DNA of 64,000 bases from positions 1-64,000 of the IMG/VR virus record IMGVR_UViG_3300037882_003529; one strand, given 5' to 3'. A program made the translations under genes and the position numbers. Below the pieces are notes generated by a model. It saw only the letters and a list, made by a program, of their open reading frames with translations. It was not told the DNA's origin and did no database searches. Source of the DNA: a virus. Positions 7,681 through 16,430 of this stretch are shown here, in pieces; the first letter of the stretch is position 1, and every line of letters starts with the position of its first letter.

Positions 7681-8622
7681 TTAAAGATCTTCTTCAACTA
7701 AAGATTTGAAGTAGTCAATATCTGAATTCTGCGGTTTAGCAGAAGGAGCAGATGGAACGGCAGCAGAATCGACCTTAGCCTGAATCGAAGCGACTGTTTC
7801 TTTAGGCGTTTCTGATGGAGCAGAAGGAACTGGAGCAGAAGGAACAACAACTTGCGTCGGTTTCTTTCCGATAGCTTTCTCAAACCGAACTTTCAGTTCT
7901 TCTTCAGATTTAAAGATTTTTGGATCGACAAATTCACTTAAGTCGTGACACAGTTTCCAAATTTCTTCGATAGCTTCGTCAGTCTGAGCCAAAGGTCGAC
8001 CAACTTGGTCAAAAGATGAAGAATCGTAATTGACATTACCTTCAACGTCTTTGATTCGGAGGCTAAAATCTGATCCTTTCCAAAGATCAAATACGTGAAC
8101 TGGAGTTTGATCTGCGAATTTAGGCTTTTCAGCTTCCATCAACATATCAAAGATCTTCTGTCCAGATTTGAAAATCTTAACTTTGCCTACATTTTCTGGG
8201 TTTGCAGGATCAGAAAGAATCAAAGCATTATAGTGGAACGTTACTTTACGTGAACGACCTCGAACAATCTCTTGATTTGCTTTAATTCCTGTTTCCCAGA
8301 GTTCTTTGTTTGATTCACAAACAGGACATGGTAACCCGATCGATGTTGGACAATTTTCCCAGAACCAAGAACCATTTGCGCTCTTGAATTTATGGATGAA
8401 CAATTTAGCCCAAGGAAGAACAATTACTCCTGCACCAGCTCGATTGTGCATCGCTTCAGATGCTGGAAGAAATCGAATTTTTCCGCTACCAATCTTTTTT
8501 TCAAGCTTCGGATACCAAAAACGATCGTCTTCTTTTCCTCCGCCAGTTTTGCTACCAATTTCACCAGTAGCCATTTTTGTTTGTAGATCTTCTGTTGCTT
8601 TTTTTAAATCACTTAATCTCAT
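7681..8622 (-). CDS. 32: gp32-like single-stranded DNA-binding protein
   Basis: 313 residues, close to T4 gp32 (301). It coats ssDNA during replication, recombination and repair and recruits helicase and polymerase partners. Visible signs: a basic N-terminal LAST-like region, the zinc subdomain with H and Cys ligands (IHKFKSANGSWFWENCP, then CPVCES around residues 85-105), the aromatic-rich OB core and an acidic C-terminus ending FKSLVEEDL after a Pro/Ala/Ser linker (PSAPVPSAP, residues 265-300). Starts with a good AGGAAA site; has its own promoter at 8689-8715 and its own terminator, as expected for a highly expressed protein. Confidence 0.96.
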   Translation of the reverse strand: MRLSDLKKATEDLQTKMATGEIGSKTGGGKEDDRFWYPKLEKKIGSGKIRFLPASEAMHNRAGAGVIVLPWAKLFIHKFKSANGSWFWENCPTSIGLPCPVCESNKELWETGIKANQEIVRGRSRKVTFHYNALILSDPANPENVGKVKIFKSGQKIFDMLMEAEKPKFADQTPVHVFDLWKGSDFSLRIKDVEGNVNYDSSSFDQVGRPLAQTDEAIEEIWKLCHDLSEFVDPKIFKSEEELKVRFEKAIGKKPTQVVVPSAPVPSAPSETPKETVASIQAKVDSAAVPSAPSAKPQNSDIDYFKSLVEEDL

Positions 8623-8668
8623 TTTTATTTTCCTGTGCTGATGGGATATTCCCTAGATGTACACTTGT

Positions 8669-8685
8669 CTGAATTTATCAGACTT
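8669..8685. other. Hairpin in gp32 leader
   Basis: GTCTGA and TCAGAC are separated by five bases, just downstream of the promoter and about 50 bases before the gp32 start. T4 gp32 is autoregulated through its leader RNA (a pseudoknot); whether this simple hairpin plays that part cannot be told. Confidence 0.4.
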
Positions 8686-8688
8686 CTA

Positions 8689-8715
8689 ATTATATCAACA
8701 CAGGAAAACTTTCAA
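8689..8715 (-). promoter_or_regulatory. Probable promoter of gp32
   Basis: Minus-strand TTGAAA (8715-8710) and TGATATAAT (TATAAT at 8694-8689), spacer 15 bp. It differs from the GTTTAC early promoters and lies inside the very end of the upstream gene region, about 65 bp before the gp32 start. Confidence 0.6.
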
Positions 8716-9182
8716 GGTAAGAGAAATCCTTTCTTTGGATCAATTTTCATAAAGTATTTCTGCTGGTGAGGAAAAAATTGATTCATGTCGTCAATAATCA
8801 GATAACTTTCAGTCGGATTCTTCTTGAAATAATCTTCAATTTCAATTCCTCGTAAAGTATATGGAGAAATAAGTCCATCATATCCTGCAACACCGGTAAT
8901 ACCAACAATATTGATTGGTTCGCGTGTATACAAAGCAAACATCTTTTTGAATGCTTCGACATTATGTTCTAAACGCCAAGTCGATGAAATAACGATTCTG
9001 TAATTTTCAAATCGACTTAAGAATTCAACGAACTGATAGACATTATGAGGACACCAATTTACTCCATTGATCGTTGGTTCACCTTCAAAAAATCCACCAT
9101 ATCCATATTCTTGACCCCAAACCTCGTTATTAAGAACTCCGTCGATGTCTAAAAATATCGTAATTTCTTCAGTAATTTTCAT
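8712..9182 (-). CDS. HAD-like hydrolase of the RNA-repair (Swiss Army knife) type
   Basis: 156 residues. HAD phosphatase motif I (FLDIDGVLNNE, residues 10-20), motif II Ser/Thr (VISSTWR, about 84-90) and a motif IV acid pair (LIIDDMN, about 131-137) are present. The short cap and SSTWR signature resemble the HAD domain found in Swiss-Army-knife RNA repair proteins, which remove phosphates from RNA ends. It overlaps the next gene by four bases. With the RNA ligase at 43606 it could serve tRNA repair; the link is inferred. Confidence 0.75.
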   Translation of the reverse strand: MKITEEITIFLDIDGVLNNEVWGQEYGYGGFFEGEPTINGVNWCPHNVYQFVEFLSRFENYRIVISSTWRLEHNVEAFKKMFALYTREPINIVGITGVAGYDGLISPYTLRGIEIEDYFKKNPTESYLIIDDMNQFFPHQQKYFMKIDPKKGFLLP

Positions 9183-9427
9183 GTGTCACCTTCAATAAAG
9201 AACTCTCGATCTGAAAATTCAATCATATTGCTTGAAAATTGAATGCCAAATTTCTTGTTTAGTGCATGCAATAATTCAGGACTGCCTCGATTTGGACCAA
9301 AAATGTCAGCATCAAGAGTTCGAATTTTTGATCGGAGATTCTTAAAATCTTCACGTGTCATTTCGATCAATTGATTGATGTCAAAATGGACAGTACCTTT
9401 TAATCGAACCTTAACGATGTCTGTCAT
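9179..9427 (-). CDS. Hypothetical protein, 82 aa
   Basis: 82 residues, MTDIVKVRLKGTVHFDINQ onward; alternates beta and alpha. Coupled at both ends by ATGA overlaps (upstream 80-residue gene, downstream HAD gene), so the four genes from PhoH onward form one unit. No recognised domain. Confidence 0.6.
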   Translation of the reverse strand: MTDIVKVRLKGTVHFDINQLIEMTREDFKNLRSKIRTLDADIFGPNRGSPELLHALNKKFGIQFSSNMIEFSDREFFIEGDT

Positions 9428-9666
9428 TCAACAAATGCTCCTAAACCTTCTGATGTTTTTTTGATCTTTACGAGACGAAGACGAATTGCTTCTTCTTTGA
9501 TCAACTTTTTAAGATCTTCAGTCAAATATTCAGCAATTTCGTCTTCTTCAATTCCAAAACTTGGAGCTAATTCGGCCGCAATCTCAATAAGACCACGGCC
9601 TTCAGCAGAAGATCTATCGACCACATTTCTGGAAAACCCAATCATTAGATCTTCTGAATTTTTCAT
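9424..9666 (-). CDS. Hypothetical protein, 80 aa
   Basis: 80 residues, acidic N-terminal helix then a basic C-terminal segment (KLIKEEAIRLRLVKIKKTS). Four-base overlaps on both sides. No motif assigned. Confidence 0.6.
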   Translation of the reverse strand: MKNSEDLMIGFSRNVVDRSSAEGRGLIEIAAELAPSFGIEEDEIAEYLTEDLKKLIKEEAIRLRLVKIKKTSEGLGAFVE

Positions 9667-10463
9667 CTTTGATCTCCATAAAGAGAAAGGACTTGAGCAA
9701 TCAATGGATGACGCACAATGTCTCGAGAAGTTAAATCAACTCGTTCGATGGCAGCACATTTTCCATGATCGATTCGATTGATCAAATCTGAAAGTCCATT
9801 AATCTGTCCTTGAGGTAGAGTTCTTTTCAGATCGGATTGGTATGGATCTCCTGCAATCACCAATTTAGAATCTGGACCAAATCGAGTCAAAAGACATTTC
9901 ATCTGATCGACTGTTGAATTTGACATTTCGTCGGCAAACACAAAGGTTCTGGTGAAAGTAGATCCTCGCATAAAAGCGAATGGCCTAATCGAAATAGCTC
10001 CACTCTCAAACAGCATTTTAGTAGTTCTTCCTCCAACTAATTCAACGCAGCATTCGATGATTGGCATAACGTAAGGAAGCATTTTAGAATCCACTCCTCC
10101 TGGAATAAATCCAAGATTTTCATCAGATTCTACAGCCGGTCGAGTGATCACAATTCGATCGACTGCTCCTTCAGAAAGTCGCTCAAGAGCAACACCCATC
10201 GTCATGAAAGTTTTTCCAGCTCCAGGTGGACCGACAACCATTGTGATCGGAGCTGTCGATCGAAGAGAACTTAGAAGTGGACGTTGACCAGATGTTCTCG
10301 GTTGCAATTTCACTTTCAGATTGAATGAACCTATTTCTGGTGATTCAAAGTATCCCAGATTGTAGCCGGTTTTCTTGGAAATATCGCCTAGATCAGAGGC
10401 TACATTTCGATTTGTTCTTTGTCTGTTGTGTTCAGCATTTTGGGTTGTGCGTCGCTTAGTCAA
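9663..10463 (-). CDS. phoH: PhoH-like ATPase
   Basis: About 266 residues. A P-loop protein of the PhoH family, inferred from Walker A (GPPGAGKTFM, about residue 78), a following VDRIVITRPAVE block, PGGVDSKM and a Walker B-like region (TFVFADEMSNS) and GDPYQSDL. PhoH proteins are common in phages; a role in RNA or phosphate metabolism is proposed but unsettled. No ATG is available: TTG at 10475 begins the frame, but TTG at 10463 has a GGAG site six bases upstream, so I choose it. Begins a four-gene coupled block. Confidence 0.9.
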   Translation of the reverse strand: MTKRRTTQNAEHNRQRTNRNVASDLGDISKKTGYNLGYFESPEIGSFNLKVKLQPRTSGQRPLLSSLRSTAPITMVVGPPGAGKTFMTMGVALERLSEGAVDRIVITRPAVESDENLGFIPGGVDSKMLPYVMPIIECCVELVGGRTTKMLFESGAISIRPFAFMRGSTFTRTFVFADEMSNSTVDQMKCLLTRFGPDSKLVIAGDPYQSDLKRTLPQGQINGLSDLINRIDHGKCAAIERVDLTSRDIVRHPLIAQVLSLYGDQR

Positions 10464-10489
10464 AAGATTCTCCAAGTGATAGTTGACTA

Positions 10490-11146
10490 TTAATTATGTT
10501 GAACTTTCTTCTTCATTTCAGCTAATCTTTTGTAAGCTTCGATGACACAATTGGACTGAACAAAGCAGTCATAGAAAGCATCATGCTTTTCTCGGCCTTC
10601 AAGAATATCAGTCCAAATATGACGACCTTGTGGAGTCCCTCCAAAATTTCCGTCGATATCAAACATTCCACAGACTGTTCGAACATCCATTTCTTGCCAA
10701 AATTTCCAAGGCGCTTCTTTCTGGTAAAACATACCCCAAAGAGCAGAAATTTTAGAACAATCGAAGCTTGGCGACCTTGCCCAAATTTTAGGATTATCAC
10801 AGCTTCTGATGAAAGTTTCAAAGCATTCTTTAAATTCATTAAGCGGAATTTTTGTATTCTTCATCAATTGAAGAAACTTATCACTGTTTTTATTCATCCA
10901 CCAATTTACGGTCTGTGAATTAATATCTGCTCCAGCCGATTCTTGTTCTTCCATCGAAGGATAACAATCAAAAGTCGAAACAAGAGTAGCATTTCCAGTT
11001 TCTACATCAAGATGAAATGCTACCATTGAAACTTGAAGTAGCATTGGTGTTACTGAGACACTTAATGTCTCAAGATCTAGCATGATATTGTTGGCTTTTA
11101 TCGGCGATGATTGCATTGATGGGACTCCATTAAGAAGTCCCATCAT
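10490..11146 (-). CDS. DEDDh 3'-5' exonuclease, DexA/Rv2179c-like
   Basis: 218 residues. Exonuclease motif I (MLDLETLSV, residues 22-30), a middle motif with a conserved Asp (WARSPSFDCSKI, about 137-148) and the final HDAFYDC motif (about 188-194) mark a two-metal DEDDh nuclease of the RNase T/Rv2179c group. In T4 the analogous DexA degrades DNA 3'-5'. Located just upstream of phoH. Confidence 0.85.
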   Translation of the reverse strand: MMGLLNGVPSMQSSPIKANNIMLDLETLSVSVTPMLLQVSMVAFHLDVETGNATLVSTFDCYPSMEEQESAGADINSQTVNWWMNKNSDKFLQLMKNTKIPLNEFKECFETFIRSCDNPKIWARSPSFDCSKISALWGMFYQKEAPWKFWQEMDVRTVCGMFDIDGNFGGTPQGRHIWTDILEGREKHDAFYDCFVQSNCVIEAYKRLAEMKKKVQHN

Positions 11147-11174
11147 ATACCAGATTACTCAAATCTTATCGGGA

Positions 11175-11438
11175 TTAACTATTATCGTAGGTATCAATAA
11201 TGCTTGGAGTTAATTTTTTGATTTTTAGATTATCTCCGGTAATTCCATTGATTGACATACCTTTTTTATAACTCTTAGCATCATCAGCAAGTTGGAAAGT
11301 TTTGATTAATTCTTTACCACGAAATAAACCAACTGTATCATGCGGACCAATTCTTATTTTTTGAATTGGTCCGCTTTCTGATTTAGAAGATTTCTCTATT
11401 TGGCGAACTGATTCCAAAATTAACTTATCAATATTCAT
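11175..11438 (-). CDS. Hypothetical protein, 87 aa
   Basis: 87 residues, basic, starting MNIDKLILESVRQIEKSSK; beta-rich C-terminal part. RBS AAGGAAT. Follows the structural-type gene at 11447. Function unknown. Confidence 0.6.
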   Translation of the reverse strand: MNIDKLILESVRQIEKSSKSESGPIQKIRIGPHDTVGLFRGKELIKTFQLADDAKSYKKGMSINGITGDNLKIKKLTPSIIDTYDNS

Positions 11439-11446
11439 GTTATTCC

Positions 11447-12235
11447 TTATGAGTATGTAGCAGTGATCGCAGGTGAATTTGTTGTCACAATCAACTTAGT
11501 TAAAGCAATATCATCAAGGTTTAATTTTCGACCATTGATGTAATACTCACAATCAACTGCTGCTGAGTTTGATGCTGGCATTACAGCTGGCCCGTTTGTT
11601 CGATGCAGACGACCATTTTCAAAATATCGTAAACGACCATCTGATAACTTCACAGCAGGAAGAGATCCAGCTCGATGAATTTCACCATTGTTGTAATAGT
11701 ATACATCACCAGTAATAGCTCGTGTTGTAAACGTTACTGTTCCTGAAACTGTTGTTGTTGCGCTCACAGGGAATAAAGGCTCTGATGAACCTGATGTTCC
11801 TGCTGTTGTTACGTAATGTTCCCAAACTCCACCTGCATCTTTAGAAATAACAATTTCATTAAGAACATATGCTTTGGTTGCTTGGAAGAAATTACCTTCC
11901 GTAACGATCAATGCAGGACCGTAGTTGTTGTTTGTAACTGTTTCGTCACCGGAAATTGTTGCTGGTGTAGTTGGTGAGTTTGCGACTGTGTATGTAAAAG
12001 TTGTTGTTGTAGGTGCTGCAATAACTAAAAAACGACCGTTGTAATCAGATTCACCAACGCCTGCGACTGTGACTGAATCTCCAGCTACTAATCCGTGAAC
12101 TGTGCTTGTTGTTGCTGTTGCTGTTGTAGAAGAACGAGTAATTCCTGAAATTACAATCGCAGTTCCAGAAGCAGCTCGATGTAAGCGGCCTAATGAATCA
12201 ATGAATTTAATTCCGAATTGGTCACGTGATGGCAT
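11447..12235 (-). CDS. Putative structural protein with Ig-like and ENGRLHR repeats
   Basis: 262 residues, Thr/Ala/Val-rich and beta-rich, few Lys. Residues 25-110 look like an Ig-like beta sandwich (GLVAGDSVTVAGVGE, FLVIAAPTTTTFTYT). The C-terminal third holds three repeats of an NG-x-hydrophobic-HR pattern: YYNNGEIHRAGSLPAV, YFENGRLHRTNGPAV and YYINGRKLN, a MORN-like motif seen in viral surface proteins. Probably a virion decoration or adhesin-type protein, oddly placed among early genes. Function inferred only from composition. Confidence 0.65.
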   Translation of the reverse strand: MPSRDQFGIKFIDSLGRLHRAASGTAIVISGITRSSTTATATTSTVHGLVAGDSVTVAGVGESDYNGRFLVIAAPTTTTFTYTVANSPTTPATISGDETVTNNNYGPALIVTEGNFFQATKAYVLNEIVISKDAGGVWEHYVTTAGTSGSSEPLFPVSATTTVSGTVTFTTRAITGDVYYYNNGEIHRAGSLPAVKLSDGRLRYFENGRLHRTNGPAVMPASNSAAVDCEYYINGRKLNLDDIALTKLIVTTNSPAITATYS

Positions 12236-12286
12236 TTTGAATCCTTAATGTTTGTAAATGTCAAATATGTATACGACAGAAATCAC

Positions 12287-12327
12287 CAAAGAAGAAACAA
12301 GAAAAGGGCCTTGCGGCCCTTTTCTTT
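12287..12327 (-). terminator. Rho-independent terminator after VWA gene
   Basis: Stem GAAAAGGGCC / GGCCCTTTTC around 12301-12324 with a TTGC/GCAA loop, followed on the minus strand by CTTGTTTCTTC. It ends the transcript of the 12347-13624 gene group and insulates the 11447 gene. Confidence 0.85.
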
Positions 12328-12346
12328 CGATATATGATTAGATCAA

Positions 12347-13624
12347 TTACCGAGTTCGAGTTGAATCAAACACTAATACACATGAATTCGCAGGAATCTT
12401 TCGGTTCACTGAAGTGGACTGAATAAACACTTGCCATTGACCGTGTTCGCCTGGTTTCATTTTGATTCGACCAGAAGGAAGACCTAATCGTTGTCGAGCC
12501 GTTGAACCACCAAATACCTTACCAGTACGAGGATCACGAATTGCAATTTGCTTGGTTTCGTGAACTACTTGTTCGCTCTTCACTAATTCGTAGAAAGCAT
12601 TGCCAACAATATAAGGCTTTTTAGTTTCTTGTTCGACCAATCTTCGAATTTCTTGTTCAGCATTCGAATTCAAAATTCGATATTCGGTAATTTCGTGTAG
12701 ATTTTCTTTTGCCTTTTCTACACTAACATCTTCAAGGTCGATTCCAAAATAGTTTGAACTTCTTGTGCCTCCAGCAGATAAAGTAGCAGTACGAGCATAT
12801 TGACTTCTTACTGTTACTGCTGAAGCTGTTTGCAAACCTTCAACTGAAGTAGCATCCCAAACTTTAACATTTCCAGGTTCAATTCCATATGCGCTTTGAA
12901 TGCCTCTTTTAACTCGTTCATCAGGAACCAAAAAAGCAACCGTCAAATTATTTGGACAGTTTCTCATTAAAGTTCTAAATTGCTGAACGTGCGTAAGTCC
13001 TGAAGAGTTTTCTTCTCCGTCGGTCAACACCAAAATCATTTGAATATCATTATTCTTGATTTTCTCATATGCTTCTACAATTGCTCGAAGCATAGGCGTG
13101 CTTCCTGAAGGACTATAATCCTTCATAGCCTCTACAACACCATCAGCGTCTAATTGATCTCTAAAACACAAATCAGATTTATAAAGATCAGGAGTAACAA
13201 CGTGAGCAAAAGACTTGTAGTAACCACCAAATCGCATGATTCCGTAAGTTTGATCAATATTTGCTGAAGCTAAGGAAACCGAAGCGTCTTTCATTTCAGC
13301 AATAGTTCTCTCAATAATTCTTGGAACATGTCGTCCTAAACCAGACATAGAGCCAGATTCATCGATAGCCAAAATGACTGAGCTTGTTTTACGGACTGGC
13401 GGTGGAGATTTGGCTTTTTTCTTCGGAGTTGCTTGAACTTTGAACACTTTAGCCACTGGTTTTTTCGCAGCTAATTTTGGTTTGATAGTAACACTTGCTT
13501 TAGAAACTCGATATTTGTATGCAGTTGTTTCTGAGCAGTTATTTCGAGCTGCGATTTGGCGGGCACTGAATTTGCCTGAATTCCAGTCAGCTTGAATTTG
13601 TTGAATTGAGAATGCCATGTTCAT
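12347..13624 (-). CDS. VWA-domain protein with N-terminal HTH
   Basis: 425 residues. Residues 5-45 resemble a small helix-turn-helix (SARQIAARNNCSETTAYKY). A Lys/Pro linker leads to a von Willebrand A domain with a MIDAS motif (AIDESGSMSG, about residue 87; later TPML and LVLTDGEENSS), implying divalent-metal-dependent protein binding. The C-terminal part (about 300-425) is unassigned. Second ATG two codons in is an equally good start. A second VWA protein lies at 34778-35698. Role unknown. Confidence 0.85.
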   Translation of the reverse strand: MNMAFSIQQIQADWNSGKFSARQIAARNNCSETTAYKYRVSKASVTIKPKLAAKKPVAKVFKVQATPKKKAKSPPPVRKTSSVILAIDESGSMSGLGRHVPRIIERTIAEMKDASVSLASANIDQTYGIMRFGGYYKSFAHVVTPDLYKSDLCFRDQLDADGVVEAMKDYSPSGSTPMLRAIVEAYEKIKNNDIQMILVLTDGEENSSGLTHVQQFRTLMRNCPNNLTVAFLVPDERVKRGIQSAYGIEPGNVKVWDATSVEGLQTASAVTVRSQYARTATLSAGGTRSSNYFGIDLEDVSVEKAKENLHEITEYRILNSNAEQEIRRLVEQETKKPYIVGNAFYELVKSEQVVHETKQIAIRDPRTGKVFGGSTARQRLGLPSGRIKMKPGEHGQWQVFIQSTSVNRKIPANSCVLVFDSTRTR

Positions 13625-13626
13625 CC

Positions 13627-13905
13627 TTAAAGAGTTAATTCAGGGTTTTGCGGATTAATTGTATCACTTTCAGAAATAAATGGTTGAAGCCATACCACTT
13701 CTTGATAAGTTAGTAACAAAGTGCATTGAGGAAGCGTCAGTAGACCTAAAAAGAATTGAACTCGCTCGGTAACTCCTGGTGGGTATAATAAGCCAACACA
13801 TTGCCATCCTTGATTAGAATTCCAAACAAAACTACCTTTATATCTTTCGACAAATTCTGCAATTTTCTCGTAGCCTTGATATTCCCATTTGAATTGAATG
13901 TTCAT
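13627..13905 (-). CDS. Hypothetical protein, 92 aa
   Basis: 92 residues rich in Trp and other aromatics (WEYQGYEKIAEFVERY, WNSNQGWQCV). Overlaps the preceding gene's stop at 13905 by one base. Looks like a small globular protein; no family recognised. Confidence 0.6.
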   Translation of the reverse strand: MNIQFKWEYQGYEKIAEFVERYKGSFVWNSNQGWQCVGLLYPPGVTERVQFFLGLLTLPQCTLLLTYQEVVWLQPFISESDTINPQNPELTL

Positions 13906-14096
13906 TAGTTAACAAACTCCCCAGTTTCTATAATTCCGATAGTTTCATCTCCAGAAATGTGAAGTTCAATGAAAGAACCTGGACTAACGACTGGAGTTTC
14001 CGCTTCTGAAAGTGCGCTTCCTGATTTTCCTGGTCGAGATTTGACGATTTGAACTTTCTTGTTGCCTGAAACAGCAATAATAACTTTTGTGGTCAT
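13905..14096 (-). CDS. Hypothetical small beta-rich protein
   Basis: 63 residues, mostly beta, with the central stretch SRPGKSGSALSEAETPVVSPG predicted loop. Small size and composition suggest a single beta-barrel or binding module. RBS AAGGAAAC at proper spacing. Confidence 0.6.
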   Translation of the reverse strand: MTTKVIIAVSGNKKVQIVKSRPGKSGSALSEAETPVVSPGSFIELHISGDETIGIIETGEFVN

Positions 14097-14104
14097 ATGT
14101 TTCC

Positions 14105-14542
14105 TTAATAGAGATTTTCTGAGAACAGCTTCACGTCATCTCCGCCACAACGTCGAAGAATTTGATCTGCCTCTGTGGCAATTTTATGAGCTTCAACTCT
14201 ATCAACGAATCTGCCTTTATTCGTGATAAATCCTTGTTTTTCTTTTCCGTCTTTTGGAATCATTAACCGTCTAATAATATCATGCATAAGACTGTCAAAA
14301 TGACGAGCTCCAAGAATCGTGATTTCGCCAACTCCAAAATCGTATTTGTTTGCTGCACATACAATTCGTTCTTTATTAGGATCAAATTGTTTAGGAAGAT
14401 TCAGAAGTGTAGACACTTCTTTTAAGAAATTTTCTTTTCCTTTGATTATTGCTTCTGAACTCCATCCATCAAGATTGATTTCTCCTCGAATATGAGAATC
14501 AAATGCGCTTTCGATAAGTCTTAATATAAGGGTTTGGTCCAT
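14105..14542 (-). CDS. Conserved-looking phage protein, 145 aa
   Basis: 145 residues. The motif-like stretch GARHFDSLMHDIIRRL followed by KQGFITNKGRFVDRVEAHKIA strongly resembles a short domain common in phage proteins of unknown function (GFITNKGRFVDREEA pattern). I cannot name an activity. Confidence 0.65.
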   Translation of the reverse strand: MDQTLILRLIESAFDSHIRGEINLDGWSSEAIIKGKENFLKEVSTLLNLPKQFDPNKERIVCAANKYDFGVGEITILGARHFDSLMHDIIRRLMIPKDGKEKQGFITNKGRFVDRVEAHKIATEADQILRRCGGDDVKLFSENLY

Positions 14543-14549
14543 TTTATTC

Positions 14550-15005
14550 TCACTTAGTTAGTAGCAAAGCGTTTATTTGATTGTCGAGATCACGTTCTAT
14601 CTGAATAAGTTTATTGATTTTGTCAGGAACAGAAATGACCAATTTGTATGAATCGTCTTCGAAATAACATACATACCAACTAAGAGTAACCTCGTAGCCG
14701 CTTGCTATCAAACAATCAACTAATTTGTCAGTTAGATCCTTACTAAGATCAGGATGCACAAAATAGGTCGCTGGAAATTTACTGTCTAACAAGAATTTTG
14801 ATAATTTTTCAAATTCTTTTTTGTAAAGTATCAGTCTATTCGCTTCTTGAGTTGCCAATATTTTAGCAGGTCCAGTCAGTTGCGGTGGTGGTGGTGAATT
14901 TGTTGTTGGTTCATCTTTAAATGCTAAGTTCGCACATGAACTAAAAATACACAAAACACCGCCGAACAATCCAACATAAAGAATTATTTCATAAATTATT
15001 TGCAT
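14550..15005 (-). CDS. Putative membrane-anchored or lipoprotein
   Basis: 151 residues. A hydrophobic N-terminal segment (IIYEIILYVGLFGGVLCIF, residues 3-21) ends in FSSC, a weak lipobox, so it may be a lipoprotein or single-span protein with the rest outside the cytoplasm. The Pro-rich stretch SPPPPQL follows. Function unknown. Confidence 0.6.
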   Translation of the reverse strand: MQIIYEIILYVGLFGGVLCIFSSCANLAFKDEPTTNSPPPPQLTGPAKILATQEANRLILYKKEFEKLSKFLLDSKFPATYFVHPDLSKDLTDKLVDCLIASGYEVTLSWYVCYFEDDSYKLVISVPDKINKLIQIERDLDNQINALLLTK

Positions 15006-15032
15006 CTTACAAATCCCTATTCAAATGTAAAA

Positions 15033-15779
15033 TTAAAGATTCGACATCAGCATCATAAAACCGCATGCATTAATCGTATTGATCTCGACGATTTTGATGC
15101 CGTCAGGAGTATCGCAAACATCAAGACAGTAGGCTTCATGAGGCGACCAATTAAAAGGTGCTATGACATAGTTAACGAAACTATCAAATCGTTTATCAAT
15201 GAATTTTCTGCATGAAATTAATTTAGAACCACGACGATACATCGACTTGGCTGCAATTCTATTTCTTACGATCCAATATCGATATTCAGAATAGATTGTT
15301 TTGGGATTAGACACTTGAATCATAGTGTCCATTAATCGATATCCGTAATCTTCTTTAAGATCGACTACAGAATGTCGCCATTTCGCAAACTCTTCAGGTG
15401 TAATTAATTTGCCTCCAAACAGTTTAGAGTCTTCAATCGGCCTGATGAACTTAAGACTATCGACAACAGCATCTTGAAATTTGCAAACGACCGAATCAGA
15501 ATTCAACAACAAATCTGACCAATGTTTCATTTGTTCAACAAAGGTGATTGGTCCTAAATCGTAGACACCAGGAGACCAATTCTTTTGTTTAGCTACATGT
15601 CTCATTGAGTATGAACCAAGACATATAACCGGACCTTCAGGGTTGATGTCTGGCAATATCTCGCCAACAAATGGAATAACTTTGTGGAGTGAATAAGGAA
15701 TGTTATGCTTCTCAAACACTTTAATACAGTCATCAAATACTGGTTCTTTTGATATGTTATTTTGGACAACCCAATGCAT
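15033..15779 (-). CDS. R2K-type ATP-grasp domain protein
   Basis: 248 residues. The layout (ICLGSYSMRHVAK near 52; SEYRYWIVRNRIAAKSMYRRG near 163; CLDVCDTPDGIKIVEINTINACG near 218) fits the short ATP-grasp family found in phages (R2K clade, DUF4343), where E/N near the C-terminus bind Mg-ATP. Such enzymes ligate a carboxylate to an amine; the substrate is unknown. A second member is at 25618-26274. Confidence 0.75.
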   Translation of the reverse strand: MHWVVQNNISKEPVFDDCIKVFEKHNIPYSLHKVIPFVGEILPDINPEGPVICLGSYSMRHVAKQKNWSPGVYDLGPITFVEQMKHWSDLLLNSDSVVCKFQDAVVDSLKFIRPIEDSKLFGGKLITPEEFAKWRHSVVDLKEDYGYRLMDTMIQVSNPKTIYSEYRYWIVRNRIAAKSMYRRGSKLISCRKFIDKRFDSFVNYVIAPFNWSPHEAYCLDVCDTPDGIKIVEINTINACGFMMLMSNL

Positions 15780-15786
15780 ATGATTC

Positions 15787-16275
15787 CTATCCTAAAATCT
15801 CAATTGACCAATGAAGTCTGCCTCTTCGAGCAGGAAAATTTTCCTCTGATTCAGGTTCTTTCATGTCTAATCCGTACCAAAATCTCCGCCAGGACGAATA
15901 GACTTTATGATCCCATTCCCAAATCATAGGACCATATTCAACATCAGCGCTAAACCTAAAATGTTGAGCGATGGTAGGAACTGGGTCATTAAGCTTGTTG
16001 ACGACGTGATTAATGCCAAGTTGATTAAGACTCTCAGAAATGGCCATTGGTCCATTTTTTATTTTCTTGTCGACTGTGGTGGCAACTTGCGCTACAGATA
16101 ATCCAGAAGCGGCAGAAAGAGCCCAACATAAGCTCTGGCCAAATGTTGTATATGATTGAAGTGAATCGTCGATGAAAGCGCCAGAAGTAAGTTTAAAATC
16201 TTTCTTGGCTTTTCTTATACGCTCATTTGTATATGATGATGGATCTAATTTGAGCGTTACTGAACGTAGAATCAT
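15787..16275 (-). CDS. Hypothetical protein, 162 aa
   Basis: 162 residues starting MILRSVTLKLDPSSYTNERI. The C-terminal half is Trp-rich (MIWEWDHKVYSSWRRFWYG). First gene after the promoter at 16303-16332, eight bases before the ATP-grasp gene, so both are probably co-expressed. No domain recognised. Confidence 0.6.
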   Translation of the reverse strand: MILRSVTLKLDPSSYTNERIRKAKKDFKLTSGAFIDDSLQSYTTFGQSLCWALSAASGLSVAQVATTVDKKIKNGPMAISESLNQLGINHVVNKLNDPVPTIAQHFRFSADVEYGPMIWEWDHKVYSSWRRFWYGLDMKEPESEENFPARRGRLHWSIEILG

Positions 16276-16302
16276 AAGCTACCAAAGTTATACGGAGTAA
16301 TA

Positions 16303-16332
16303 ATTCTAACATATTTCAGAAATTAATTAAAC
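16303..16332 (-). promoter_or_regulatory. T4-type early promoter
   Basis: Minus-strand GTTTAA (16332-16327), 18-bp spacer, TGTTAGAAT (TAGAAT at 16308-16303). It lies between the tRNA array and the 15787-16275 gene and faces the latter. Confidence 0.75.
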
Positions 16333-16349
16333 AATAAGTAAAAAGTCAT

Positions 16350-16423
16350 TGGAAGCCTCTGAGAGAATCAAACTCCCTTATTTCGGGTCAGAGCCGAAGA
16401 CATTATCAATATGTTAAGAGGCC
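16350..16423 (-). tRNA. tRNA-Gln (CUG)
   Basis: Cloverleaf on the minus strand ending in an encoded CCA. Acceptor GGCCTCT pairs with AGAGGCT (first pair G-U), anticodon stem TTCGG/CCGAA with loop CTCTGAC, giving anticodon CUG. T arm loop TTTGATT has T for the usual C. Last g gene of the array. Confidence 0.8.
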
Positions 16424-16430
16424 AATCTTA

